A DNA stretch of 64,000 nucleotides from Flaviflagellibacter rhizophilus (GTDB lineage Bacteria > Pseudomonadota > Alphaproteobacteria > Rhizobiales > Methylopilaceae). Under the pieces are notes generated by a model. It did no database searches. It was not told the DNA's origin and was given only the letters and a program-made list of their open reading frames with translations. Positions 1-8,860 of the stretch are shown piece after piece; position 1 is the stretch's first letter, and each line of letters begins with the position of its first letter. Made by a program: the position numbers and the translations under genes. The stretch is from assembly GCF_033898525.1 (NCBI RefSeq), contig NZ_JAXAFJ010000001.1, forward strand, positions 496,001 to 560,000. Direction: 5' to 3'.

Positions 1-307
1 GGTCCGCCTGTTCGATGGCCGACCCGCCGGTGCCGTGGTGAGCGGGCTACCGCTCCTGTCCATGCCTGCGCGCAAGGTGGCAGCCATCCTGAACTCATCG
101 TTCCGCAAGATGGATCCGGGCGGCTCCTTCTATCAATTCACCTACGGTATGGGGTGCCCGGTGCCGCGCCGGATCCTCGATCATCTTGGACTTCAGGCGG
201 TGCGGACAGGCGGCACGCTGTCCAATCTTCCGCCGGCATCCGTGTACCGGATACAGAGGAAGCCCACACCGTTCAGCCAATCCCGCCCTGACACCGAAAC
301 GCTCTGA
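1..307 (+). CDS. Phospholipid N-methyltransferase (PmtA-like), 3' fragment
   Basis: The frame enters at base 2 and ends at TGA 305-307, so only about 101 C-terminal residues are present. The segment with SGLPLLSMPARK, the SFRKMDPGG stretch, FYQFTYGMGCPVPR and NLPPASVYRI matches the C-terminal half of alphaproteobacterial SAM-dependent phospholipid methyltransferases, as I remember the family. These enzymes methylate phosphatidylethanolamine toward phosphatidylcholine at the inner membrane. The SAM-binding motif lies upstream of the window and cannot be checked. The gene converges on the aldehyde dehydrogenase operon, with 106 bases between them. Assignment rests on the C-terminal signature only. 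Confidence 0.7.
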   Translation, partial: VRLFDGRPAGAVVSGLPLLSMPARKVAAILNSSFRKMDPGGSFYQFTYGMGCPVPRRILDHLGLQAVRTGGTLSNLPPASVYRIQRKPTPFSQSRPDTETL

Positions 308-413
308 CCAGCGATGTCCATCGCCGCGTAAGCGCCACCCGCACCGGCAAGGGACTGACCCTGACCGTTGCGGGTGACGAGGGAGCGCATCAGATAGCGG
401 TCGCCCCAGGGGG

Positions 414-2570
414 CTAGAGCAGGTCCTCGATGCGGATGGGGAGCTCCCGCAAGCGCTTCCCGGTGGCATGGTAGATGGCGTTCGCGATAGCCGCTGACGC
501 TCCAACCATCGCAACCTCCCCGAGCCCCTTCGTACCCACCGCGTTGGTCAGGGGGTCCGGCTTGTCTATGAAGCCGACATCGATCTCGCCGATGTCGGCA
601 TTCACCGCGAGCACATAATCCGCAAGATCGCTGTTGAGCCAGCCGCCGAAACGCGGATCGACTTCCGTCTCTTCGCGCAACGCGGCGCTGATCGCCCACA
701 CGACGCCGCCGCGCACCTGGCTTTCCGCCGGACGGGGCGCGACGACACGGCCGCAATCGGCAATGCTGACCACACGGGGCACCCTGATGCGTCGCGTCCT
801 CGGCTCGACGCGCACCTCGACGAAGTGGGCGATGTAGCTGAACGTGGTGAAATCGGGATAATCGGGCCCCGCGATCTGCATGCCGGTCTGGCGCAGCCTG
901 TCGAGGGCTTCCGGCCCCTGCCCGGGAGCCACGTTGCTGACCTCGACCTGAAGCGAGGGGCGGCGCACGGTCGCCAGCTTCCGGTGCAGATTGCCGCCGA
1001 CTTCTCGGCCGGCGAGGAGTTCCTCCATGGCTGCGTTCATCCGCTGGACGGCCGCATGCGCCGCCGGAACGACGCTGGCGGTGCCCCAGGAGCCGGCCGT
1101 GATGTGCTGCGGAGCCACGGTGGTGTCGCCGATCTGGATGTCGAGCTTTGCGGGATCGATCGCCAACCCGTCCATCAAGACGGCTGCGATGACGCTGCGG
1201 ATGCCCTGCCCCATTTCGTGCCCGGCCACCGCAAACCGGGTGCTCCCATCGGCGCCGATGCGCAGAGTGGCGATGGTGGGCGTAGTCAGGCCTTGATAGG
1301 CGCCGCTCGCCATGCCCCAGCCGATCTGCGTGCCATCTTCCGCAATCATGGAGCCGGGCGCCCGCGAACGTCGCTCCCATCCGAAGCGGCGAGCGCCTTC
1401 GCGGATGCACTCATGCAGGTGGCGCGAGGAAAGCGGCCGCCCATTTGTGGGATCGACGGCCGTGTCATGGGCCAGGCGAAAGGCCACGGGGTCCACGCCG
1501 AGTTGCTCCGCGAACTCATCGATTGCGCTCTCGAAGGCGAAAAGGCCGGGCTGTTCACACGGAGCCCGCATATAGCCGGGCGATTGCGTGTCGATCCTGA
1601 CATTCGCGGCCGTACCCAGATAATCGACACCGTAAAGCTGCACCGGCGAGTCGTGATAGTGCGGCGGGAACTGGCCCCTGCGCGATTGCTGCTGATCCGC
1701 ATCATAGCGCACGGCGATCATGCGCCCGCCTGCGTCCGCGCCCAGTTCGATGCTGTGCCGGCTTCGCGGACGGAAGGTCGCGTTGTGGAAGATCTGCCCG
1801 CGCGGCACGACGAGCTTGACCGGGCGTCCGGTCAGGATCGCAGCCTGCGCGACCAGGGCAGATTGCCGCTGCGCCGCGCCCTTCTGGCCGAAACCACCGC
1901 CCGTCGAGGGGCTCTTCACGTCGATGAGGCGCGGGTCGAGCCGCAGCGCGCCCGCGACGCCGTTCTTGACCCCTGCGGTGTGCTGCGAGCCCTCATAGAT
2001 GGTTAGGCGCCCGTTCTCCCATACCGCCGTGGTCGAGAGCATCTCGATAGGATTATGGTGCTGGGCCGGCGTTTGGTACTCGGCCTTAAAGCGGTGCACG
2101 GCACGGTCCATAGAGGCTGCCGCGTCACCGGCCTTCACTTCAGGGGTGGGTTGCCGCTCGCCTCCTTCGCTGTCGATCAGCGGGGAAAACGGCGCCTCGG
2201 CGTAAGTGCAGGTCACGGCTTCCGCACCCTCGATGGCGGCTTCCAGCGATTGCGCGACGACGAGGGCGACGGGCTGCCCGCGATAGGCGATCTCATCGAT
2301 GATCGTCGGTGGCGGCGGAGGTCCACCGCTTCCCGGCACAGGCACCGGAGGCGGCGGAAAGTCGGCCGCTGTCAGCACGCGGATGACGCCGGGCAAGGCC
2401 AGCGCCTCTTCCGTCGCAACGGAAATGACGCGCCCCTTCGCGATGCGGGACGGCACCATCATGGCGTAGTGCATGCCCGGCAGCGGCACGTCCGCGGCGT
2501 AGCGGAGGCTGCCTCGCACCTTTTCGACGGCGTCGAAGCGGGGGCGGTTGGCAAAGGCGGTGGTCGACAT
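414..2570 (-). CDS. paoC: Aldehyde dehydrogenase, molybdopterin-binding large subunit (PaoC-like)
   Basis: This 718-aa protein is a xanthine dehydrogenase-family catalytic subunit that holds the molybdenum cofactor and oxidises aldehydes with water as oxygen donor. Visible signatures are the N-terminal a/b hammerhead domain (GSLRYAADVPLPGMHYA, then YRGQPVALVVA), QHHNPIEMLSTTA, the cofactor loop GGGFGQKG, and near the C-terminus KGLGEVAMVGA, where Glu685 fits the family's catalytic glutamate. Its ATG overlaps the stop of the FAD subunit gene (TGATG), so the two are translationally coupled. It is the last gene of a three-gene operon in the order 2Fe-2S, FAD, Mo subunit, as in E. coli paoABC (yagTSR). 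The physiological aldehyde is not evident from sequence. Confidence 0.9.
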   Translation of the reverse strand: MSTTAFANRPRFDAVEKVRGSLRYAADVPLPGMHYAMMVPSRIAKGRVISVATEEALALPGVIRVLTAADFPPPPVPVPGSGGPPPPPTIIDEIAYRGQPVALVVAQSLEAAIEGAEAVTCTYAEAPFSPLIDSEGGERQPTPEVKAGDAAASMDRAVHRFKAEYQTPAQHHNPIEMLSTTAVWENGRLTIYEGSQHTAGVKNGVAGALRLDPRLIDVKSPSTGGGFGQKGAAQRQSALVAQAAILTGRPVKLVVPRGQIFHNATFRPRSRHSIELGADAGGRMIAVRYDADQQQSRRGQFPPHYHDSPVQLYGVDYLGTAANVRIDTQSPGYMRAPCEQPGLFAFESAIDEFAEQLGVDPVAFRLAHDTAVDPTNGRPLSSRHLHECIREGARRFGWERRSRAPGSMIAEDGTQIGWGMASGAYQGLTTPTIATLRIGADGSTRFAVAGHEMGQGIRSVIAAVLMDGLAIDPAKLDIQIGDTTVAPQHITAGSWGTASVVPAAHAAVQRMNAAMEELLAGREVGGNLHRKLATVRRPSLQVEVSNVAPGQGPEALDRLRQTGMQIAGPDYPDFTTFSYIAHFVEVRVEPRTRRIRVPRVVSIADCGRVVAPRPAESQVRGGVVWAISAALREETEVDPRFGGWLNSDLADYVLAVNADIGEIDVGFIDKPDPLTNAVGTKGLGEVAMVGASAAIANAIYHATGKRLRELPIRIEDLL

Positions 2571-3571
2571 CAGATGCTCCTCGACGCAGCAATGGTGATG
2601 GCGTCGGCAACGGTGCGCGCGCCGAGTTCGATCTTGAAGGCGTTGTGGTGGCCCGGAACCGCTTCGGCGAAGGCCGCCCGACCGGCCTTCAGTGCCAGTT
2701 CGGGGGTCAGCGTCTTGCCGGCGAGTTCGGCCTCCGCGGCCGCGGCACGCCAGGGACGCGTTGCGACGCCTCCAAGCGCTATGCGGGCCCGCTCGACACG
2801 ACCGCCCCTCATCTCCAGGGCTACGGCGGCAGAGGCCAGTGCGAACGCGTAGCTCTCGCGGTCCCGGATCTTGTGATAGGTCGAGGCGCGGCCCGCCGCC
2901 GTCTTGGGCACGACGATCGCGGTGATCATCTCGCCGGGCGCCAGGTTGAACTCAAGATGGGGAGTGGCGCCGGGGAGGCGGTATAGATCCTCGATCGGCA
3001 TGGTCCGCATGCCCGTTCGACCGATGACGTCGACCCGCGCATCCAGTGCGACGAGCGCGACCGGCAGGTCTCCGGGGCTGACAGCCGTGCAGAACCCGCT
3101 GGTGCCGAGGACTGCCTGGCCGCGATCAAGGCCGCCCATCGCGCCACAGCCCGAGCCCGGCTCGCGCCTGTTGCAGGGATAGAAGCCGTTGGCACCATTG
3201 CGGAAATACAGACACCGTGTGCGCTGCAGCAGATTGCCGCCGATGGTCGCCATGTTGCGCAATTGCTGCGATGCGGCCTTGCTCAAAGACTCAGCAAGAA
3301 CCGGATAGTCGCGAAGCACGACCTCGTCGGTTGCTACCGCACTCATCCGTGCAAGCGCCTGGAAGCGAAGCACATCGCCCGCCGTGTCGATGCCGTCCAG
3401 TTGCTGGATGGCGGCGACGTCGATCAGATGCCGCGGCTGCTCGATGTCGAGCTTCATGAGATCGTAGAGCGTCGTGCCCCCGGCGATGAAGCGGGCGCCC
3501 TCACCTGCACGGGAGAACATCTCAACCGCCTCGGCGGCGCTTGTGGGGCGGGCATAGCTGAACGCGTGCAT
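2570..3571 (-). CDS. paoB: Aldehyde dehydrogenase, FAD-binding subunit (PaoB-like)
   Basis: This 333-aa FAD-binding subunit passes electrons between the iron-sulfur subunit and the acceptor. The start is the ATG at 3571 (MHAFSYARPTSAAEAV), which overlaps the stop of the upstream gene as TGATG. An in-frame extension upstream would lie inside that gene. FAD-binding signatures are RFIAGGTTLYDLMKLDIE and the ATIGGNLLQRTRC segment. The cysteines in TRCLYFRNGANGFYPCNRR and the following EPGSGC match the extra [4Fe-4S] cluster insertion known in E. coli PaoB and absent from ordinary xanthine dehydrogenase FAD subunits. This supports a PaoABC-type assignment. Confidence 0.88.
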   Translation of the reverse strand: MHAFSYARPTSAAEAVEMFSRAGEGARFIAGGTTLYDLMKLDIEQPRHLIDVAAIQQLDGIDTAGDVLRFQALARMSAVATDEVVLRDYPVLAESLSKAASQQLRNMATIGGNLLQRTRCLYFRNGANGFYPCNRREPGSGCGAMGGLDRGQAVLGTSGFCTAVSPGDLPVALVALDARVDVIGRTGMRTMPIEDLYRLPGATPHLEFNLAPGEMITAIVVPKTAAGRASTYHKIRDRESYAFALASAAVALEMRGGRVERARIALGGVATRPWRAAAAEAELAGKTLTPELALKAGRAAFAEAVPGHHNAFKIELGARTVADAITIAASRSI

Positions 3572-4224
3572 CAGCTTCTCTCCATCCGAACAGCGGCGTC
3601 CTGTATGGCCGCGACGATGCCGACATAGGCGCCGCACCGGCAGATATTTCCGCTCATATATTCGCGGATACGTTCCTTTGACGTCGCGTTACCTTCCTGT
3701 ACGCAAGCGACGGCGGCCATGATCTGTCCAGGCGTGCAGTAACCGCACTGAAGAGCGTCGTGATCTATGAATGCCTGCTGCATCGGATGCAGCGCATCCC
3801 CGGGCGACAGTCCCTCTATCGTCAGGACCGTCCGGCCGTCCGCCTTGGCCGCCATGGTGAGGCAGGATGCGACACGTTTTCCGTCGAGATGGACGGTGCA
3901 CGCGCCGCACTGACCGTGATCGCAGCCTTTTTTTGCTCCCGTCAGGGTCAACCGCTCGCGGAGAAGATCGAGCAACGAGGTCCGCGGATCGATCTGCAGC
4001 GTGAGGAACTCGCCGTTGATCGTGGTTTGCAGCAGCAAGGTGTCCGTCGCGCCTGGAAGCGCCGCGCCGCCGGCTTGCTGCGCCACTCCTATGCCGGAGC
4101 CCTGGGCCGCCAGGACTGCTGCAGCGGTGACGGCCGCACCGGCCTTGAGGGTGTCGCGGCGCGAAAAGCCGGTGGCCCCGTCCTCATGCATGCCGCGCCC
4201 GTGGATCGCGTCGTCGTCGGCCAT
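3571..4224 (-). CDS. paoA: Aldehyde dehydrogenase, Tat-exported 2Fe-2S subunit (PaoA-like)
   Basis: This 217-aa small subunit carries two [2Fe-2S] clusters. The N-terminus has a twin-arginine export signal (SRRDTLKAGAAVTAAAVLAAQ, about residues 21-41), so the folded complex should be exported to the periplasm. The plant-ferredoxin cluster is CDHGQCGACTVHLDGKRVASC and the second cluster is CGYCTPGQ with CRCG near the end. It is the first gene of the operon and is transcribed away from an AraC-type regulator. The 170-base intergenic region 4225-4394 should hold both promoters. Only this subunit carries a leader, as expected for hitch-hiker Tat export. Confidence 0.9.
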   Translation of the reverse strand: MADDDAIHGRGMHEDGATGFSRRDTLKAGAAVTAAAVLAAQGSGIGVAQQAGGAALPGATDTLLLQTTINGEFLTLQIDPRTSLLDLLRERLTLTGAKKGCDHGQCGACTVHLDGKRVASCLTMAAKADGRTVLTIEGLSPGDALHPMQQAFIDHDALQCGYCTPGQIMAAVACVQEGNATSKERIREYMSGNICRCGAYVGIVAAIQDAAVRMERS

Positions 4225-4394
4225 GTTACCTCCTGCAAACGGCCGGCTTAGGAGCTTCCGGCTGTTGAGAGACTAGCGCGCGACACGGCTCAAGATCTTG
4301 CCCGTGCTTCCGTAAGACTTGCCAGATTCTCCAACTGCGATGACACATCAAAAGGCCGCTGATAGATCTCTGTCTCAAGATAAGGGAGCGGGTT

Positions 4395-5305
4395 GTGCAG
4401 CCTTTAAGGCAAGCCGTACTTGACTACGCCGCCCGCCACAGGGACCAGAATGGCTGGGCGCTTCCTCCAGTACCGGGGCTGCGGCTTCGCTATGTGGAGA
4501 GGCCCGGCAGCGAACAGCACGAGGTCGTGCATCCCATCGTCATCATCGTGCTGCAGGGCATCAAACGCATGGTGATTGGCAATGAGGATCTGGTGGTGGC
4601 GGCGGTCAAACGGCCATCATCAGCGCCGACATGCCCATCTTCACCTGCGTGGAAGAAGCGTCTCCCGAAGCGCCATATCTTGCCATGGGCATCGATATCG
4701 ATTTGGCGGTGTTGACCGATATCACGATGCACGCCTCCGCAGCCAACTACAGAGAACGTTATTCTTTATCCAGCCCAAGTACAGCCTATGCCGAGAATGC
4801 CACCTTGGAGTGCGCTTCACGCCTCGTCCAGCTTTGCGACCGCTCGGACGCGGTGCCGCTCTTGCACGAGGGTATCATGCGGGAACTTCACTACTGGTTG
4901 CTCTCCGGACCCCACGGAGAGAATCTGCGAGCGCGGTGCGACCCGACGAGCCACGCCAACCGGCTCGCGGCCGCCGTTGCCCTGCTGCGCACTGATTTCA
5001 GATCGCGCCTGCCGATCGGTCGCCTGGCGGCAACTGCCGGAATGAGCGTCAGCGGGTTCCACGGTCACTTCAAGCGCCTCCTCTCGTTGTCGCCCGGGCA
5101 GTACCAGAAGCGCCTGCGCTTGCTGGAAGCCCGGCGCCTGATGATGGAGAGAGGAATGTCTGCCAGCGGGGCCGCGTTCGAGGTCGGCTATGAGAGCGTG
5201 CCTCAATTCACGAGGGACTATGCCCGCCTGTTCAAGGCGCCACCCAAGCGCGACATGTTGCGCATGCGATCCAATGCGGCACAGCGCGATCGGGCCGTGG
5301 CCTGA
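4395..5305 (+). pseudogene. AraC-family regulator interrupted by a frameshift
   Basis: Two consecutive frames together encode a complete AraC protein of about 300 aa. The first (GTG 4395, preceded by GGGAG) gives the AraC_N domain up to VLQGIKRMVIGNEDLV near 4595. The second resumes with GGGQTAIISADMPIF and runs through ELHYWLLSGPHGENLR to the C-terminal HTH domain (MSVSGFHGHFKRL, VGYESVPQFTRDYARLF), ending at TGA 5305. The junction lies in a GGTGGTGGCGGCGG run where one base appears to be missing. It is divergent from the aldehyde dehydrogenase operon and resembles the intact AraC protein at 7741-8778. Either it is a real pseudogene or an indel error in a low-complexity run. Confidence 0.75.
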
Positions 5306-5369
5306 TGCGGAGCACCGGGACGAAACCTTTCAGCCGCGGTGCCGCAGCGCCGGCGGCAGGTCGCCGTTC

Positions 5370-6557
5370 ATGATCAGATCGTGCATCGCGGTCCTGATGT
5401 GTCTGGTGCTGGGCGGCTGCGCCGCCTCGGAGACCGCTCGGGCTCAACTGTCGCGCTCTGAAAGCGAAGCCTCTTCGGAGGCTCCGTCGTTCGAGGATTA
5501 TCGCCGCGCGACCCGGGCGCAACTGCTGAGGGAACGCTCGTTCCAGAGTTCCGACACCGAAGCTGAGCTGAGCTGGAATGGCCCGTCGGAATGGCGACCG
5601 GAGGGGCGCACGCCCGGCGGCCGCTACCGTAAGGGCATCCTGCTTGTTCACGGCCTGGGAGACTCGCCGTGGTCTTTTCATGACATAGCGCCGGAGCTCG
5701 CAAGAAACGGATTCCTCGTGCGGACGGTCCTGCTTCCGGGACATGGAACAAAGCCGCAGGATCTACTCGACGTGTCCGTGCACGATTGGCGGCGCGTTGT
5801 CCGGGAACAGGCCGCTGCGATGCTGGGCGATGTCGATGAACTCTATCTCGGTGGCTTCTCTACTGGCGCGAACCTTGTCGCGGAGCACGCCTACCACGAT
5901 CCCCGGATTGCCGGACTGGCGCTTTTTTCGCCGGGCTTCAAGAGCACGTCACTGGACTGGGCCGCCCCCGCTCTGGCCAGAGTTCGCCCCTGGCTCGTCG
6001 AACCGGACGGGGAGACGACGTCCCAGAACGTCGTGCGCTACATGACGGTGCCGACCAACGGACTGGCACAGTTTTCGCTGAGCAGCCGGTCTGCCCGGCA
6101 GCTTCTGGAGAGCCGCCCCTATGACAAACCGGTGTTCATGGTCGTGGCGGAGAACGATTCCGTGCTCGACACCCGCTATCTCGCCAAAACCTTCGAACGT
6201 GCCTTCACCCATCCACGCAGCCGCTTGATCTGGTACGGAAGCCCACTTGCCCGCCAATCAACCAGAGTGCTCGTCCGGAACGACCGTTTGCCTGATCTGC
6301 GGATCAGCCAGTTCTCGCATATGGGCGTGATGTTTGCTCCCCGTAACGCGATGTACGGAGCGGAGGGGAGCCTGCGTATTTGCCTGAACGGCCACGACCG
6401 AAGCGCTGCGCGCGCCTGCGAAGCTGGGAAGGACGTCTGGTATTCGGATTGGGGCTATCGCGAGAAGGGCAAGGTACACGCAAGACTTACATTCAATCCA
6501 TACTTCTCGTGGCAAACGTCGATCATGAATTCAGTTCTGGCTGCCCCGGATACATAG
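5370..6557 (+). CDS. Alpha/beta hydrolase with lipoprotein signal
   Basis: This 395-aa protein starts at ATG 5370, giving a lipoprotein leader MIRSCIAVLMCLVLGGC with a lipobox cysteine. Longer in-frame starts would overlap the AraC gene. The hydrolase fold shows the oxyanion segment ILLVHGLGDSPWSF, the nucleophile elbow GFSTG, a candidate acid in AENDSVLDTRY, and a candidate catalytic His in QFSHMG. It resembles carboxylesterase or lysophospholipase-like hydrolases, but the substrate is unknown. It should act at the periplasmic face of a membrane. It sits between the aldehyde dehydrogenase regulator and an XdhC gene, so a role in supplying an aldehyde or ester substrate is conceivable but only inferred. 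Confidence 0.75.
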   Translation: MIRSCIAVLMCLVLGGCAASETARAQLSRSESEASSEAPSFEDYRRATRAQLLRERSFQSSDTEAELSWNGPSEWRPEGRTPGGRYRKGILLVHGLGDSPWSFHDIAPELARNGFLVRTVLLPGHGTKPQDLLDVSVHDWRRVVREQAAAMLGDVDELYLGGFSTGANLVAEHAYHDPRIAGLALFSPGFKSTSLDWAAPALARVRPWLVEPDGETTSQNVVRYMTVPTNGLAQFSLSSRSARQLLESRPYDKPVFMVVAENDSVLDTRYLAKTFERAFTHPRSRLIWYGSPLARQSTRVLVRNDRLPDLRISQFSHMGVMFAPRNAMYGAEGSLRICLNGHDRSAARACEAGKDVWYSDWGYREKGKVHARLTFNPYFSWQTSIMNSVLAAPDT

Positions 6558-6742
6558 ATCCCGGACATCGAAACCTGAACCCATCCGCTTCCGCTTTGTG
6601 CAGCGCATCCTTGCTGCAGGCAGACCGCGAGCTTCGTAGAGCGCGGGCTCACAGCCTGGAGTTCAGGAAGCCCCAGAAAGCATCGCGATCCCGCCGGGCT
6701 GGCATCCGCTTTCGCCACGTCGGTAACCCACCAAGAGGCCAG

Positions 6743-7714
6743 ATGAAGAACCCGTCGAGCATCTTCCGTTTCCTCCTTGACGCCTCCAGCCGTCGGGAGA
6801 GCAGCGCCCTCGTCACCATAACGGGCGTTCGAGGCGGCTCCTCACGAGAACTCGGTGCCCACATGGCCGTCAGCGAGACCGGCGCCACATCAGGATCCGT
6901 TTCCAGTGGGTGCGTTGAACGCGTGATCGTCGGCGAAGCCCAGCGTGTCATCGCTTCAGGACAGGCGGAGATCCTGCGGTTCGGAGTTGGATCCCGCTAT
7001 CTGGATGTCCGGCTGCCCTGTGGAGGCAGCCTCGATCTTCTCGTGACACCTCATCCCGCCGATCGGGCACTTCTTCGCGCAATCCGCCTCCTTGAGGAGC
7101 GGCGGCCGGCCACGCTGCAGTTGAGCACGACCGGAGAGGTTCAGGCGGAAGATGCCGGCTGTTCTGGCCTCCCGGAATGGTCCGAAGATACTTTCACGGT
7201 GACACACAGTCCGCTGCTGCGACTTTGCATCATCGGCGGAGGACAGGAGGTCGAGGCGCTCGTTCGCCTGGCAAAGACCCACGGCGCCGAGGCAGTCGTG
7301 TTGAGCCCTGACGCCGCAACCGTGGAGGCCTCCTTCGCCCGCGGAGCGCTCGCGTTCCACCTCGAGAGCCCGTCATTTCCTGTCGAAGATGTCTGCGACT
7401 CCCACACGGCTGTGGTGACCTTGTTCCATGACCATAGCTGGGAACCTCAGATCCTTGCCGCAGCCCTCGGCTCCGATGCCCTTTTCGTCGGCGCCATGGG
7501 AAGCGCTTCAACCCAGCACAGGCGACTGGAACGCCTACAACCTCTAGGTGTGCCTGCAGACCGGCGGAACCGGCTTGCCGGCCCTATCGGGCTTGTCCCC
7601 GGCGCGCGCGATCCGGACACGCTGGCGGTCTCGATCCTGGCTCAGGCGGTCGCTGAGTACGAAGCACACCGCCGCGCTTCCAGGAGGATCATGGCCCGCC
7701 CCGGCATCGTCTAG
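6743..7714 (+). CDS. XdhC-like molybdenum cofactor insertion protein
   Basis: This 323-aa protein starts at ATG 6743 with AAGAGG five bases upstream. The N-terminal XdhC/CoxI domain contains ALVTITGVRGGSSRELGAHMAV and GSVSSGCVE, and the C-terminal Rossmann-like XdhC_C domain contains LCIIGGGQEVEALVRLA, DHSWEPQILAAAL and FVGAMGSASTQHRRLERL. Members bind sulfurated molybdenum cofactor and insert it into the matching hydroxylase (PaoD for PaoABC). Its location 2.5 kb from the paoABC-like operon, on the opposite strand, supports that partnership. It ends 26 bases before the stop of a convergent AraC gene. Confidence 0.85.
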   Translation: MKNPSSIFRFLLDASSRRESSALVTITGVRGGSSRELGAHMAVSETGATSGSVSSGCVERVIVGEAQRVIASGQAEILRFGVGSRYLDVRLPCGGSLDLLVTPHPADRALLRAIRLLEERRPATLQLSTTGEVQAEDAGCSGLPEWSEDTFTVTHSPLLRLCIIGGGQEVEALVRLAKTHGAEAVVLSPDAATVEASFARGALAFHLESPSFPVEDVCDSHTAVVTLFHDHSWEPQILAAALGSDALFVGAMGSASTQHRRLERLQPLGVPADRRNRLAGPIGLVPGARDPDTLAVSILAQAVAEYEAHRRASRRIMARPGIV

Positions 7715-7740
7715 GCTATTCAGAACGTCCCTGCCTCGGG

Positions 7741-8778
7741 TTAGGCGCTTCGCACCGCACGACCCAAGTACTTCGTATGAAGGCTCTGCTGCATCATGAC
7801 ATCCTGCTTCGGTGCCATGCCGAACGTCCGCGTATATTCCCGGCTGAACTGGGAAGGGCTTTCATAGCCTACTTTATACGCCGCATCGGCTACCTTGGCC
7901 GCCTCCGACACCATCAGCCGCCGGGCCTCCAAAAGCCGCAGCTGCTTCTGGAACTGCAATGGCGTCATCTTGGTCAAGGCTTTGAAGTGCTGATGAAAAG
8001 AGGACGTGCTCATCTGAGCGGCCTCGGCCAGTTGTTCGCCGGAGAGGGTCTGAGCAAAGCGCGTGTGCAGCAAGGCAATCGCCTTGACGATCCGCTCGAT
8101 GTTCGATCCCGGCAGAGCCAGCTTTCTGAGCTGGTGCCCGTTTGGGCTGCTGAGAAGCCAATAGTAGATCTCCCGCATGACCACGGGATAGAGGATCGGG
8201 ATCGACTTCGGCTGACCAAGCATCCGCACGATACGCTCAAAGCATCCAGCTAAACTCTCATCCACCTTGCCGACGAACAACCCGGGACCCAGGTCCGATG
8301 CAGGCACGGCGCCTGGCGCGTCCATCTGCTCGATCACTTCACGCATCATCGCGACGTCGAATTCGAGGGTGACGCCGATGTAAGGTGTTGTCTGGCTGGC
8401 CTGCACGACCTGCCCCCTCGCGGGGAGCTCCATCGTTACGACCAGGCACTCCATGATTCCGTATTCGAGCACATCCTCACCGATCCGCAGTTCCTTCGCA
8501 CCCTGAAGCACGACGCAGAGCGACGGGCGGTAAATCCCTCGCATGGGAAGTATCGCCTGGCACAAGCGTACGATGTTGAAGCCTTCGATAGGTGTCGGGA
8601 ACAGACCTTCGCCGCCGCCCTGGCTCTCGATGTAGGCGTTGACTGCCGTCAGGATGGGGGACGGTGCTCGAGCCTGCGGCGGGCTGAGTGGCCAGCGCAG
8701 CACCCGGTTGTCGGGCTGCGAAGCGTCCTCACTTGCAGGAACAGGCAAACTTCCTGCGAATTCTGGTGTTCTGCTCAT
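7741..8778 (-). CDS. AraC-family transcriptional regulator
   Basis: This intact 345-aa regulator has an N-terminal AraC_N-type sensor domain (RPSLCVVLQGAKELRIGEDVLEYG) and a C-terminal double HTH (MSTSSFHQHFKALTKMTPLQFQKQLRLLEARRLM, KVGYESPSQFSREYTRTFG). It shares the REIYYWLLSSPNGHQLR linker and domain order with the frameshifted AraC at 4395-5305. It lies 82 bases downstream of the DedA gene on the same strand, so it may be the last gene of that unit or have its own promoter in 8779-8860. The effector is not predictable. Function as an activator of the SDR/MFS genes or of the aldehyde dehydrogenase is inference. Confidence 0.88.
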   Translation of the reverse strand: MSRTPEFAGSLPVPASEDASQPDNRVLRWPLSPPQARAPSPILTAVNAYIESQGGGEGLFPTPIEGFNIVRLCQAILPMRGIYRPSLCVVLQGAKELRIGEDVLEYGIMECLVVTMELPARGQVVQASQTTPYIGVTLEFDVAMMREVIEQMDAPGAVPASDLGPGLFVGKVDESLAGCFERIVRMLGQPKSIPILYPVVMREIYYWLLSSPNGHQLRKLALPGSNIERIVKAIALLHTRFAQTLSGEQLAEAAQMSTSSFHQHFKALTKMTPLQFQKQLRLLEARRLMVSEAAKVADAAYKVGYESPSQFSREYTRTFGMAPKQDVMMQQSLHTKYLGRAVRSA

Positions 8779-8860
8779 AGAACGCTCCGTTTAGTTCGAA
8801 TCCCTGAAATGGCTTCGTCTGGCGCGGCCCATCGGCCCGGGCCAGTCATGCTCCGCAGCG

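Noticed and set aside
193..1410. Long open frame antisense to the molybdopterin subunit gene
   Set aside because: Arg/His/Gly-rich translation typical of a GC-rich shadow frame; the sense frame has all family motifs.
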